A stretch of DNA of 6,916 bases, from assembly GCA_002509745.1 (NCBI GenBank), contig DAWK01000041.1:1-6916 (forward strand). The letters are read 5' to 3'. The notes under the pieces are model-generated. The model was not told the origin of the DNA. It worked only from the letters and a program-made list of their open reading frames with translations, and searched no databases. The translations under genes were made by a program, and so were the position numbers. How positions within the stretch are numbered: position 1 is the stretch's first letter; every line of letters begins with the position of its first letter. Of this stretch, positions 1 through 5,010 are shown piece after piece. The stretch comes from Methanobacteriaceae archaeon UBA349 (GTDB lineage Archaea > Methanobacteriota > Methanobacteria > Methanobacteriales > Methanobacteriaceae).

Positions 1-150
1 ATGCGGAAAGATAATCCTAAAAGAGGAGATATACGATATTCCAATGACTTTATTAGCAAAGTTGGGGTAACAAAGGATATTTACAATCACGTTAGCCAGA
101 AGCTGGATGATTTGCTGAATTCTCAAAATTTGATAGGTCGCTCTATATAG
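1..150 (+). CDS. Short or 5'-truncated ORF, unknown function
   Basis: This frame is open from the first base of the window to a TAG at 148-150, giving 49 residues if the ATG at position 1 is the start. No ribosome site can be checked because the window begins there, so it may equally be the end of a longer gene. The visible part is charged at the front (KDNPKRGD) and then has a helical stretch, [20 protein letters not shown], that could belong to a helix-turn-helix or to the tail of a tyrosine recombinase. Neither can be shown: the HxLGH and catalytic Tyr context of a recombinase is not recognisable. The last codons (IGRSI, stop) lie inside the 31-bp repeat that recurs at 4465-4495, as expected where an element integrates at the 3' end of a gene. 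I do not recognise the family. Confidence 0.4.
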   Translation: MRKDNPKRGDIRYSNDFISKVGVTKDIYNHVSQKLDDLLNSQNLIGRSI

Positions 151-161
151 TGATATCAAAA
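131..161 (+). repeat. 31-bp direct repeat, copy 1
   Basis: Thirty-one bases starting TGATAGGTCGCTC and ending GATATCAAAA are identical to 4465-4495, in the same orientation. The unit contains two adjacent palindromes, CTATATAG and TGATATCA, and has inverted ends TGATA/TATCA. It overlaps the last codons of the ORF at 1-150. A looser T-rich similarity continues to about 195. It could be an attachment site of an integrated cassette, or a dispersed intergenic element. Confidence 0.85.
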
Positions 162-170
162 ATATCGAAT

Positions 171-180
171 CTTTTTTTCT
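171..180 (+). terminator. Oligo-T terminator after the first ORF
   Basis: A run of seven T at 172-178 follows the TAG stop by 21 nt. Archaeal RNA polymerase terminates at such runs without needing a hairpin. The spacer to the convergent flavin reductase (151-278) holds no other recognisable gene; an A6 run at 234-239 could end the minus-strand transcript. Confidence 0.4.
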
Positions 181-278
181 CACTATTTTATTCTTAAAGT
201 TATACTATTTTAATTCAATAATTCTAAAGAAATAAAAAAGAATTTATTTTTACTTAATTTAATAATCAATGTCATTTT

Positions 279-842
279 CTATTTTTTAAGGTTTTTACCA
301 ATACTCCAAGCCTTGCCCAGGTTTTCACCCACGGACCAGTAATTGTTATCAGGCATAGTCATCACTGCAGGGTTTATTTTTTTAATATCTGGTTTATAAT
401 CAGTTAAATACTGTTTTTCTGTGTAAGTACTTTTTATTTCTCCAATAAATAGATCACTGGTAACCATTTCATAAATATCATATAATTTGCACTCTAATGA
501 TAATGGACATTCTTTAATCATAGGTGCTGTTTTTAAATTTCCATAATAGACTTCAAATAGTGCTGCTTTATCTTCTCGGTTTCCCGAAACCAAACCACAG
601 TAATCGGTGGCCTCTATCAAATCTATGCCTGGGAAATTGACACTGAATGTTTTATTTTCACGAATAGCTTTATTGGTCAAGTGATTTTTATTTACGGAAA
701 TCGTTAAGAGAGGTGGGTTTATACTGGCCCTCATTAACCAGCCCAGTGCCATGAAATTGGCCTTATCTTCTATGTTTGCCCCTAAAAGTGCAACAGGCAT
801 GGGATAAACAAATCCATTATTTCCTATATCTATTTTCTCCAT
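279..842 (-). CDS. Flavin reductase family protein (flavoredoxin-like)
   Basis: This 187-residue protein matches the FMN-binding flavin reductase-like fold (DIM6/NTAB, flavoredoxin and archaeal ferric reductase group). Visible family landmarks are the N-terminal YPMPVALLGA (13-22), NFMALGW (29-35), INPPLLTISVNKNHLT (41-56), TFSVNFP (65-71), DYCGLVSG (80-87) followed by DK, and the LFIGEI strand (131-136). These proteins bind FMN and move electrons between NAD(P)H or ferredoxin and acceptors in the cytoplasm; the natural acceptor cannot be read from sequence. The length is normal and the gene is intact. Its start is supported by GGAGGTCA (complement of 847-854) about 5 nt upstream. It is divergent from a MarR-type regulator, and repeated TTG..ACAA motifs lie at its expected transcription start, so control by that regulator is a reasonable inference. 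C82 sits at a position where this family commonly has cysteine. Confidence 0.88.
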   Translation of the reverse strand: MEKIDIGNNGFVYPMPVALLGANIEDKANFMALGWLMRASINPPLLTISVNKNHLTNKAIRENKTFSVNFPGIDLIEATDYCGLVSGNREDKAALFEVYYGNLKTAPMIKECPLSLECKLYDIYEMVTSDLFIGEIKSTYTEKQYLTDYKPDIKKINPAVMTMPDNNYWSVGENLGKAWSIGKNLKK

Positions 843-979
843 TTTTTGACCTCCAGAATATATTCAATTATAATATTTGCATGTACAACTAATTAAAACT
901 TGTATGCACAAACAATATATAAATGTTTCGAGATAATTGCCTAGTATACAAATAAAAATAATAAAAATCAGGTGAACCA
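843..979. promoter_or_regulatory. Divergent promoter of flavin reductase and marR-like gene
   Basis: The spacer holds one clear TATA box at 915-923. It reads TTTATATAT on the minus strand, preceded by a purine-rich BRE-like CGAAACA, and AATATATAAA on the plus strand. Placing start sites about 25 nt away gives a leader of about 50 nt for the flavin reductase and about 35 nt for the regulator. A shared box implies that binding of one factor could affect both genes. Start sites are estimated, not measured. Confidence 0.6.
877..911. promoter_or_regulatory. Candidate MarR operator: paired TTG-N-ATG-N-ACAA motifs
   Basis: TTGCATGTACAA (877-888) and TTGTATGCACAA (900-911) differ at two of twelve positions and start 23 bp apart, close to two helical turns, so they would face the same side of DNA. 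Each is an imperfect palindrome with TTG/CAA ends, the usual form of MarR-family operators. They lie between the TATA box and the predicted start of the flavin reductase, a position suited to repression. A related TAGTATACAA lies at 942-951 near the predicted start of the regulator. Assignment to this MarR protein is inferred from adjacency. Confidence 0.55.
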
Positions 980-1432
980 ATGGAAAAGGATGTTAAATGT
1001 GAAGATAGTTTATGCAGCTGCCTTTATTTTGCCAGCAATAAACTAAACAGACTTATAAATAAAATGGCCGATGAAGAATTTTCAAAGATAGGCCTCTCCA
1101 CCTCTCATGCCTTTGCTTTAATGTCCATTAACACCGAACCAGGGCTTTCCCAAAATGAATTAAGTAAAATATTAAATATCAAACCTTCCACAACTTCCAG
1201 GTTTATAGATAAACTGGAAATTAAAGGCTTAGCTACTAGAAAGGCCAAAGGAAAAGTTTCATATCTCTATCCTACAGAAAAAGGAGAATCTTTGAGTGAA
1301 GAAATAGAAAAATGCTGGCATAGTCTTTACCAGAGATATTCTAAAATTTTAGGACAAAAAGAGGGTGATGAATTAACCGCATTAATTTATAGTGCTGCTA
1401 AGGAATTGGATGACAAATTTCAGGAATATTAA
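980..1432 (+). CDS. MarR family transcriptional regulator
   Basis: This 150-residue protein has the length and layout of MarR-type dimeric winged-helix repressors. An N-terminal dimerisation helix (about 12-38) is followed by the core LSQNELSKILNIKPSTTSRF (56-75), in which residues 67-82 form the recognition helix. The wing (about 84-99: LATRKAKGKVSYLYPT) and the family-typical LYPTEKGESL come next, then C-terminal dimerisation helices (104-147). Cysteines C7, C12 and C14 cluster in the N-terminal arm and C112 lies in a C-terminal helix. Such placement is seen in thiol-based MarR sensors, but is only suggestive here. The ATG at 980 is supported by AGGTGA at 970-975. It is divergent from the flavin reductase and upstream of two flavoprotein genes, so it probably controls this redox block and itself. 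The effector is unknown. Confidence 0.9.
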   Translation: MEKDVKCEDSLCSCLYFASNKLNRLINKMADEEFSKIGLSTSHAFALMSINTEPGLSQNELSKILNIKPSTTSRFIDKLEIKGLATRKAKGKVSYLYPTEKGESLSEEIEKCWHSLYQRYSKILGQKEGDELTALIYSAAKELDDKFQEY

Positions 1433-1468
1433 AATTTATTTTAATGAATATCTCCCATTAATTTCCAT

Positions 1469-1500
1469 ATTAATTAAATATTGAAATTTCAAGAAAATTG
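1469..1500 (+). promoter_or_regulatory. Probable promoter with 12-bp palindrome upstream of first flavoprotein
   Basis: A TATA-like TTAATTAAATATT (1470-1482) precedes the gene at 1551. It overlaps a perfect 12-bp palindrome, TTGAAATTTCAA, at 1481-1492. With a start site near 1505, the palindrome would lie between TATA box and start, where a repressor could act. It does not resemble the motifs at 877-911, so if it is an operator it may be for another factor. A+T-rich palindromes also arise by chance. Confidence 0.35.
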
Positions 1501-1550
1501 GGTAGATCGAGTTAAAAAAGAATTATTAAAGACAGTATCGAGGTATAAGA

Positions 1551-2186
1551 ATGAAAGTATTATTGGTAAATGGAAGCCCGCATAAGAAAGGTTGCACCTT
1601 CACAGCCCTTACAGAAGTGGCAAAGACTTTGAAAAATGAATTAATTGATACAGAAATTTTCTGGGTAGGAACCAAGCCTCTGGTGGGATGCACGGCCTGT
1701 ATGAAATGTGCTGGAATTGGGAAATGCGCCTTTGACGATAAGGTCAATGAATTTCTGGACATAGCTCCTGATGCTGATGGATTTATCTTCGGTTCCCCGG
1801 TCCATTATGCAGCCGCCAGTGGCGCGATCACGTCTTTCATGGATCGGGTTTTTTATTCTGACATGATGGGAGGCAAACAGTCTTTTTATCTGAAACCTGC
1901 AGCAGCGGTATTATCCGCCAGGAGAGCAGGAACCACCGCAGCTTTTGACCAGCTCAATAAATATTTCACCATTTCACAGATGCCTATTATCTCTTCCCGA
2001 TACTGGAATATGGTTCACGGAGCACAGCCCGAAGACGTTAAAAAAGATCTGGAAGGACTTCAGACCATGCGTATGCTGGCCCGGAACATGGTCTGGTTTT
2101 TAATGTGCAAGGAGGCCGGTGCAAAAGCAGGCATATCTCTTCCTGAAAAGGAAGAACCTATTTTCACCAATTTTATTCGGGATTAA
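1551..2186 (+). CDS. Iron-sulfur flavoprotein-like NAD(P)H/FMN oxidoreductase (flavodoxin fold)
   Basis: This 211-residue protein belongs to the flavodoxin-like/NADPH-dependent FMN reductase superfamily. The N-terminal strand and FMN phosphate loop are MKVLLVNGSPHKKGCT (1-16). GSPVHY (81-86) and the ARRAGT turn (123-128) would contact the flavin ring. Between them lies C47-x2-C50-x2-C53-x5-C59, which fits the compact CX2CX2CX4-7C motif that binds a [4Fe-4S] cluster in archaeal iron-sulfur flavoprotein (Isf). Characterised Isf of Methanosarcina takes electrons from ferredoxin and reduces O2 and H2O2, so a detoxifying role is plausible. Related proteins in other lineages are simple quinone or FMN reductases, so the substrate is uncertain. 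The start is supported by GAGGT at 1540-1544. The gene lies 118 nt after the MarR gene and probably has its own promoter. Confidence 0.82.
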   Translation: MKVLLVNGSPHKKGCTFTALTEVAKTLKNELIDTEIFWVGTKPLVGCTACMKCAGIGKCAFDDKVNEFLDIAPDADGFIFGSPVHYAAASGAITSFMDRVFYSDMMGGKQSFYLKPAAAVLSARRAGTTAAFDQLNKYFTISQMPIISSRYWNMVHGAQPEDVKKDLEGLQTMRMLARNMVWFLMCKEAGAKAGISLPEKEEPIFTNFIRD

Positions 2187-2243
2187 TTCAAATTTTAAAT
2201 TTTATAATCTAAAAAATAAGATTTTAAATGGTTAAAATTTGAA
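2187..2243 (+). repeat. Long A+T-rich inverted repeat between the two flavoprotein genes
   Basis: TTCAAATTTTAA at 2187-2198 starts right after the stop codon and is perfectly complementary to TTAAAATTTGAA at 2232-2243. Inside, AATCT (2206-2210) can pair with AGATT (2219-2223), leaving an 8-nt loop and giving one long interrupted stem. It may protect the 3' end of the upstream mRNA, act in termination, or serve as an operator for the gene at 2297. Confidence 0.55.
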
Positions 2244-2296
2244 ACAGATGAAAAATATAAGATAATAAAATTTTTAAGAACACGGAGAGCCTATTT

Positions 2297-2836
2297 ATGA
2301 GTAAAAAAGTACTGGTAATATCTGCCAGCCCCAGAAAAAGCGGGAATTCCGACTTGTTATGCGACCAGTTCATTCTGGGAGCCCAGGAAGCAGGCCATCA
2401 GGCAGAGAAAATTTTCTTAAGAGATAAAAAAATCAATTATTGTGTGGCCTGTGATGTCTGTAAAAATAATGGAGACATCTGTGATCAGGATGATGACATG
2501 ACCCCAGTACTGGATATGATGATAGCGGCCGATGTACTGGTTATGGCCACTCCAGTTTATTTTTACACCATGGACGCCCAGATGAAAACCCTGATTGATA
2601 GGACATATGCCCGTTATATGGAAATCAGTAATAAAGAGATTTATTTTATTGTTACTGCAGCGGTCAGAGATAAGCAGCTACTGGAAAGGACTATTGAAGG
2701 ATTAAGAGGTTTTATTTCTTGTCTTACTGGTGCACAGGAAAAAGGTGTTATCTATGGAACCGGGGCCTGGAATATGGGTGACATCAAGAAAAGCAGTGCC
2801 ATGGATGAGGCCTATGAAATGGGAAAAGCACTATAA
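2297..2836 (+). CDS. Iron-sulfur flavoprotein-like flavodoxin family protein (second copy)
   Basis: This 179-residue protein is a paralogue of the preceding gene. The FMN phosphate loop is VISASPRKSGNS (7-18) and the ring-binding TPVYFY is at 85-90. The segment C49-x2-C52-x2-C55-x6-C62 again fits the Isf cluster motif. The C-terminal YGTGAWNMGDIKKSS (153-167) followed by EAYEMGK is typical of this family's last helices. It would act in the cytoplasm as an FMN enzyme, probably with a [4Fe-4S] cluster, passing electrons to oxygen species, quinones or other small acceptors; the true substrate is not visible. The start ATG follows GGAG at 2284-2287 by 9 nt. The 110-nt spacer contains a long inverted repeat and a TATA-like AAAATATAAG near 2252-2261, so it may be transcribed separately. 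A poly-T terminator follows at 2881. Confidence 0.82.
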   Translation: MSKKVLVISASPRKSGNSDLLCDQFILGAQEAGHQAEKIFLRDKKINYCVACDVCKNNGDICDQDDDMTPVLDMMIAADVLVMATPVYFYTMDAQMKTLIDRTYARYMEISNKEIYFIVTAAVRDKQLLERTIEGLRGFISCLTGAQEKGVIYGTGAWNMGDIKKSSAMDEAYEMGKAL

Positions 2837-2877
2837 TTTCTTAAGTGAAAAAAATATTTATTTTATTAATTAACAAA

Positions 2878-2900
2878 CCCTTTTTTTTATTATTTTTATT
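2878..2900 (+). terminator. Oligo-T terminator after second flavoprotein gene
   Basis: Eight T at 2881-2888 are followed by further T runs, 44 nt after the stop codon. This is the common archaeal termination signal and separates the redox block from the next operon. Confidence 0.6.
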
Positions 2901-3115
2901 TATTATTCGATATTAATATTTTTTAAGGTTTTAAATATTTTAAACTAATTTTAAGAATTTTTTGTAAAAAATAAAAGGTTTTAATTATTATTTTAAGGAA
3001 ATAAGCTTGGTTATTTGAAAATAAATATCGGGGATATATGATTTCACTGAAAATACACAATATTAAAAATATCAATATTGACTTTAATTTTATTGATTTT
3101 TCAATTGATAAATTC

Positions 3116-3175
3116 AATAAATTTATATACTATCATCAATAATGTTAAGTTAGATGTAATCATTGAATATATAAA
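3116..3175 (+). promoter_or_regulatory. Promoter of the SHOCT-like/DUF2089 operon
   Basis: TTTATATA at 3122-3129, preceded by the BRE-like AATAAA, is a textbook archaeal TATA box and would place the start near 3153, giving a leader of about 50 nt. A second box, ATATATAAA at 3167-3175, would start transcription almost at the start codon. The ribosome site is GGAG at 3190-3193. Confidence 0.55.
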
Positions 3176-3201
3176 TTCAATTCAAGCATGGAGATTTAAT
3201 T

Positions 3202-3513
3202 ATGAATGCGAGGAAATTAAAAATCTACGTTAAAACGGATAATTTTTCAATTCCCATCCCTGAATTGAGGTTTTCAACATTTAGATGGATTTTTAAAACG
3301 ATAATCAGGTTTTGCCTGCCTAAAATGAGAAAAAATTGGTTATCACAATCGACTGAGAATAAACGGGTTGAATCATTCTTAAAAAACCTGACAAGTGACG
3401 ACATTGACCAGATTATTGACCATTTGGAACAACAAGAACCATTTGAGCTGGTGGATGCCGAGGCTGAGGATGAGAAAGACGGAAAAGTCGTGGTGAAAAT
3501 CTACACAATCTGA
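3202..3513 (+). CDS. Small protein related to the C-terminal domain of SHOCT-like (YvlB/LiaX-N) proteins
   Basis: This 103-residue protein opens with KLKIYVKT, then SIPIPEL, an aromatic/basic helix (24-43, FSTFRWIF onwards), an acidic helix TSDDIDQIIDHL (64-75), and ends in FELVDAEAEDE...VVVKIYTI. This order matches the C-terminal domain of the third gene of the operon (WLKIRVRT, VNIPLSL, LDEIIEAV, IVDVEDE, KVKVYVE), so the two appear to be paralogues, but this one lacks the N-terminal SHOCT-like segment. Small companions of this type occur beside DUF2089 genes in Firmicutes. The function is unknown. The 24-43 helix carries Trp, Phe, Arg and Lys and could touch membrane or a partner; that is inference. 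GGAG at 3190-3193 supports the start. The next gene begins 29 nt after the stop. Confidence 0.7.
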   Translation: MNARKLKIYVKTDNFSIPIPELRFSTFRWIFKTIIRFCLPKMRKNWLSQSTENKRVESFLKNLTSDDIDQIIDHLEQQEPFELVDAEAEDEKDGKVVVKIYTI

Positions 3514-3542
3514 TGAGAACAATTTTTGATGGGTGAGTGACT

Positions 3543-3902
3543 ATGAAACGTGAAGTACCAGGAAACTGTCCTATATGTGATGGCGAAATTAAAGTCACGG
3601 AAATACGGTGTAAAAAATGCAAAAGCACCATACAAGGCGAATTCGACCTTTGCAAGTTTTGCCGGTTAAATAACGAGCAAAAATACTTTGTAGAGGTCTT
3701 TATTAAAAATAGGGGAAACATCAAGGAAATCGAAAAAGAATTAGGGATATCATACCCAACGGTAAGGAATAAACTGGATGAAGTAATTTCTGTTTTTGGC
3801 CACAAAGTCGAAAAACCGTCCATTGATAAAAAAGACATTCTGGAAAGGCTTAAGAATGGAGAAATTACTAAAGACGATGCTTTAAAATTACTAAGCGAGT
3901 AA
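3543..3902 (+). CDS. DUF2089 protein: zinc ribbon + HTH + SHOCT-like tail
   Basis: This is a 119-residue protein of the DUF2089 family. CPIC (9-12), CKKC (23-26) and CKFC (37-40) give three zinc-type pairs. A sigma-factor-like helix-turn-helix follows, EVFIKNRGNIKEIEKEL (51-67) with GISYPTVRNKLDEVI as the second part (68-82). The tail KKDILERLKNGEITKDDALKLL (96-117) is the SHOCT-like motif that also begins the next gene. It is probably a DNA-binding regulator; its targets and signal are unknown. A GTG at 3537 is in frame but touches the ribosome site GGGTGA (3531-3536); the ATG at 3543 has proper 6-nt spacing and gives the usual MKREVPGNCP start. It sits between two paralogous small proteins and is very likely co-transcribed with both. 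Confidence 0.88.
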   Translation: MKREVPGNCPICDGEIKVTEIRCKKCKSTIQGEFDLCKFCRLNNEQKYFVEVFIKNRGNIKEIEKELGISYPTVRNKLDEVISVFGHKVEKPSIDKKDILERLKNGEITKDDALKLLSE

Positions 3903-3940
3903 ATATTTAAAAAAACTTAAAAAATCTGGAGTGAATAAAT

Positions 3941-4324
3941 ATGTCCAAAAATGTATCAGAAGAAAGAATGCAAATTTTAGAAATGGTGGAAGAAGGAAAA
4001 ATCAATACCAAAGATGCCATGGAACTACTTAATGCTTTAGAAACAAATCAGGAAGCAATTACACCTAAAAAAGATGCAAAATGGTTAAAAATTCGAGTTA
4101 GAACCATGGATGACAATCCCAAGGTAAATGTGAATATACCTCTATCTCTGGTTGATGTGGGATTGAAACTGGCCAAGAAATTTGATCCTAAGTTGGAAGA
4201 TTCGGGTCTGGATCAAATAGACCTGGACGAAATAATTGAAGCAGTTAAAAATGGGGCCGAAGGCCAAATTGTCGATGTGGAAGATGAGGAAAATCAAACC
4301 AAAGTTAAGGTATATGTCGAATAG
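3941..4324 (+). CDS. SHOCT-like domain-containing protein (YvlB/LiaX N-terminal type)
   Basis: This is a 127-residue protein. The N-terminal SHOCT-like helical hairpin ERMQILEMVEEGKINTKDAM (8-27) continues into ELLNAL and is followed by a polar linker (34-47). A C-terminal domain then runs WLKIRVRT (48-55), KVNVNIPLSLVDVGLKLAKKF (61-81), LDEIIEAVKNGAEG (95-108), IVDVEDEE (110-117) and KVKVYVE. The N-terminal segment is the one found at the start of Bacillus YvlB and enterococcal LiaX and at the end of DUF2089 proteins, including its neighbour. There is no signal peptide or membrane segment, so it should be cytoplasmic. The function is unestablished; a partner or modulator of the DUF2089 protein is the simplest inference. 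The start follows GGAGTGA (3928-3934) by 6 nt, and the gene starts 38 nt after the DUF2089 stop. It is the last gene of the operon. Confidence 0.82.
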   Translation: MSKNVSEERMQILEMVEEGKINTKDAMELLNALETNQEAITPKKDAKWLKIRVRTMDDNPKVNVNIPLSLVDVGLKLAKKFDPKLEDSGLDQIDLDEIIEAVKNGAEGQIVDVEDEENQTKVKVYVE

Positions 4325-4335
4325 ATAAACTGGTT

Positions 4336-4355
4336 CATTTTTTTTATTTTTCTTA
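4336..4355 (+). terminator. Oligo-T terminator of the three-gene operon
   Basis: Eight T at 4338-4345 followed by T4 and T5 runs, 13 nt after the stop codon, form a strong archaeal termination signal. Confidence 0.65.
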
Positions 4356-4464
4356 TTCCTCTTTAATATTAGTTTAAAGAATTATTTAAGGAAATTTTTT
4401 AAAAATAAATGATATAATAATATGAAAATAGATAATAAGGTCCTTAACAAGATATATTACTTTC

Positions 4465-4495
4465 TGATAGGTCGCTCTATATAGTGATATCAAAA
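4465..4495 (+). repeat. 31-bp direct repeat, copy 2
   Basis: This is an exact second copy of 131-161, in the same orientation, 4334 bp away. It ends a 20-codon frame that starts at ATG 4422 and reads IGRSI-stop, the same five residues in the same phase as in copy 1. The T-rich bases that follow resemble those after copy 1, with an insertion of about 14 nt. The 4.3 kb between the copies contains no recombinase gene. Confidence 0.85.
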
Positions 4496-4556
4496 TATTG
4501 ACTATTTTTCCTGTTTTTATTCACTATTCATTCTATTCCTAATAAAAATAAAAATT

Positions 4557-4921
4557 TTAACTATTTTTCATCAAGTTTTCCCGCACACGAAAAACAACAA
4601 TTTTTTCCACCAGATCAAAGGGTATTGGTTTATCCAGGGGGAATTGTACAGCACCTTTCGAGTTTTTATACTCTGAAATCTCTTCTTTAAATGTTTCAAT
4701 GCCTGAAGGTGTGGGATAAAATCCAATATATTCTTGTAGGCTGCAAAATGCACCAAGTTACCATCGAGCTTGAAGGTGGGTATTCCATAAATTATGGCCT
4801 CTTTAGCTTCAGGGGCCGCTTTATGAATGACTTTTCGCAAGTTTTCTAAAATTTCCTGTATATCTTCAGGAAATGTATTGATATATTCGTCTATGGTTTG
4901 GAATTTTTTTCTAGGAACCAT
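4557..4921 (-). pseudogene. DUF1801 family protein, disrupted by a one-base frameshift
   Basis: The frame from ATG (complement of 4919-4921) gives KKFQTIDEYINTFPEDIQEI, then LRKVIHKAAPEAKEAIIYGI and FKLDGNLVHFAAYKN, a clear DUF1801 (YdhG-like) sequence. After AAYKN it loses similarity and stops at 4571. In the next frame, beginning at 4729, the family sequence resumes: IGFYPTPSGIETFKEEI, GAVQFPLDKPIPFDLVEKIV, FRVRENLMKN, with a stop at 4557-4559. One missing base between 4729 and 4730 explains this, because restoring a single base there would give the usual KNHIGFYP. The repaired protein would have about 121 residues, the normal length. DUF1801 proteins are small cytoplasmic proteins of unknown function. 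The gene has no convincing ribosome site and its TATA box is very close, so it may be leaderless. Real inactivation and a sequencing error look the same here. Confidence 0.82.
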
Positions 4922-4944
4922 TTTTTACCATCATTATATTTAGA

Positions 4945-4958
4945 TTAGTATATAATAT
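4945..4958. promoter_or_regulatory. Shared divergent TATA box
   Basis: TATATAA at 4949-4955 reads as a TATA box on both strands. It gives a leader of about 33 nt for the gene at 5011 and almost none for the minus-strand DUF1801 gene. The 89-nt spacer has no other candidate. Confidence 0.5.
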
Positions 4959-5010
4959 TTTTTTAACTAAATTCATCTGATATTTTTTCAAATTAATGGG
5001 GAGATTTATC

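Larger units (their letters stand above)
2837..3201. other. A+T-rich spacer without a convincing gene
   Basis: These 365 bases are extremely A+T rich. Open frames here are low-complexity Ile/Lys/Phe/Asn strings with no family features, such as a 34-codon frame from the ATG at 3038. The spacer contains the terminator of the flavoprotein gene (2881), a 7-bp inverted repeat CAATATT/AATATTG (3058-3064 and 3074-3080), and the promoter of the operon that starts at 3202. Confidence 0.6.

Noticed and set aside
1..150. Tyrosine recombinase C-terminus adjoining an attachment site
   Set aside because: [10 protein letters not shown] faintly resembles the region after the catalytic tyrosine, but the HxLGH box and its spacing cannot be seen, so I do not assign it.
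1526..1762. 78-codon minus-strand frame over the start of the first flavoprotein gene
   Set aside because: It lies opposite the FMN loop and cysteine motif of a well-supported gene and has no family features of its own.
2923..3117. 64-codon minus-strand frame rich in Ile, Lys, Leu and Phe
   Set aside because: It is low complexity, lies in extremely A+T-rich spacer DNA, has no ribosome site, and overlaps the operon promoter side of the spacer.
3038..3142. 34-codon plus-strand frame preceded by GGGGA
   Set aside because: It consists almost only of Ile, Asn, Asp, Phe and Lys codons as expected from A+T-rich DNA. The GGGGA is the only support.
3537..3542. GTG start for the DUF2089 protein
   Set aside because: The GGGTGA ribosome site ends at 3536 and directly touches this GTG, leaving no spacing; the ATG at 3543 fits.
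3413..3838. 141-codon minus-strand frame across the first two genes of the DUF2089 operon
   Set aside because: It is antisense to the conserved zinc ribbon and HTH region; the plus-strand products are clearly conserved families.
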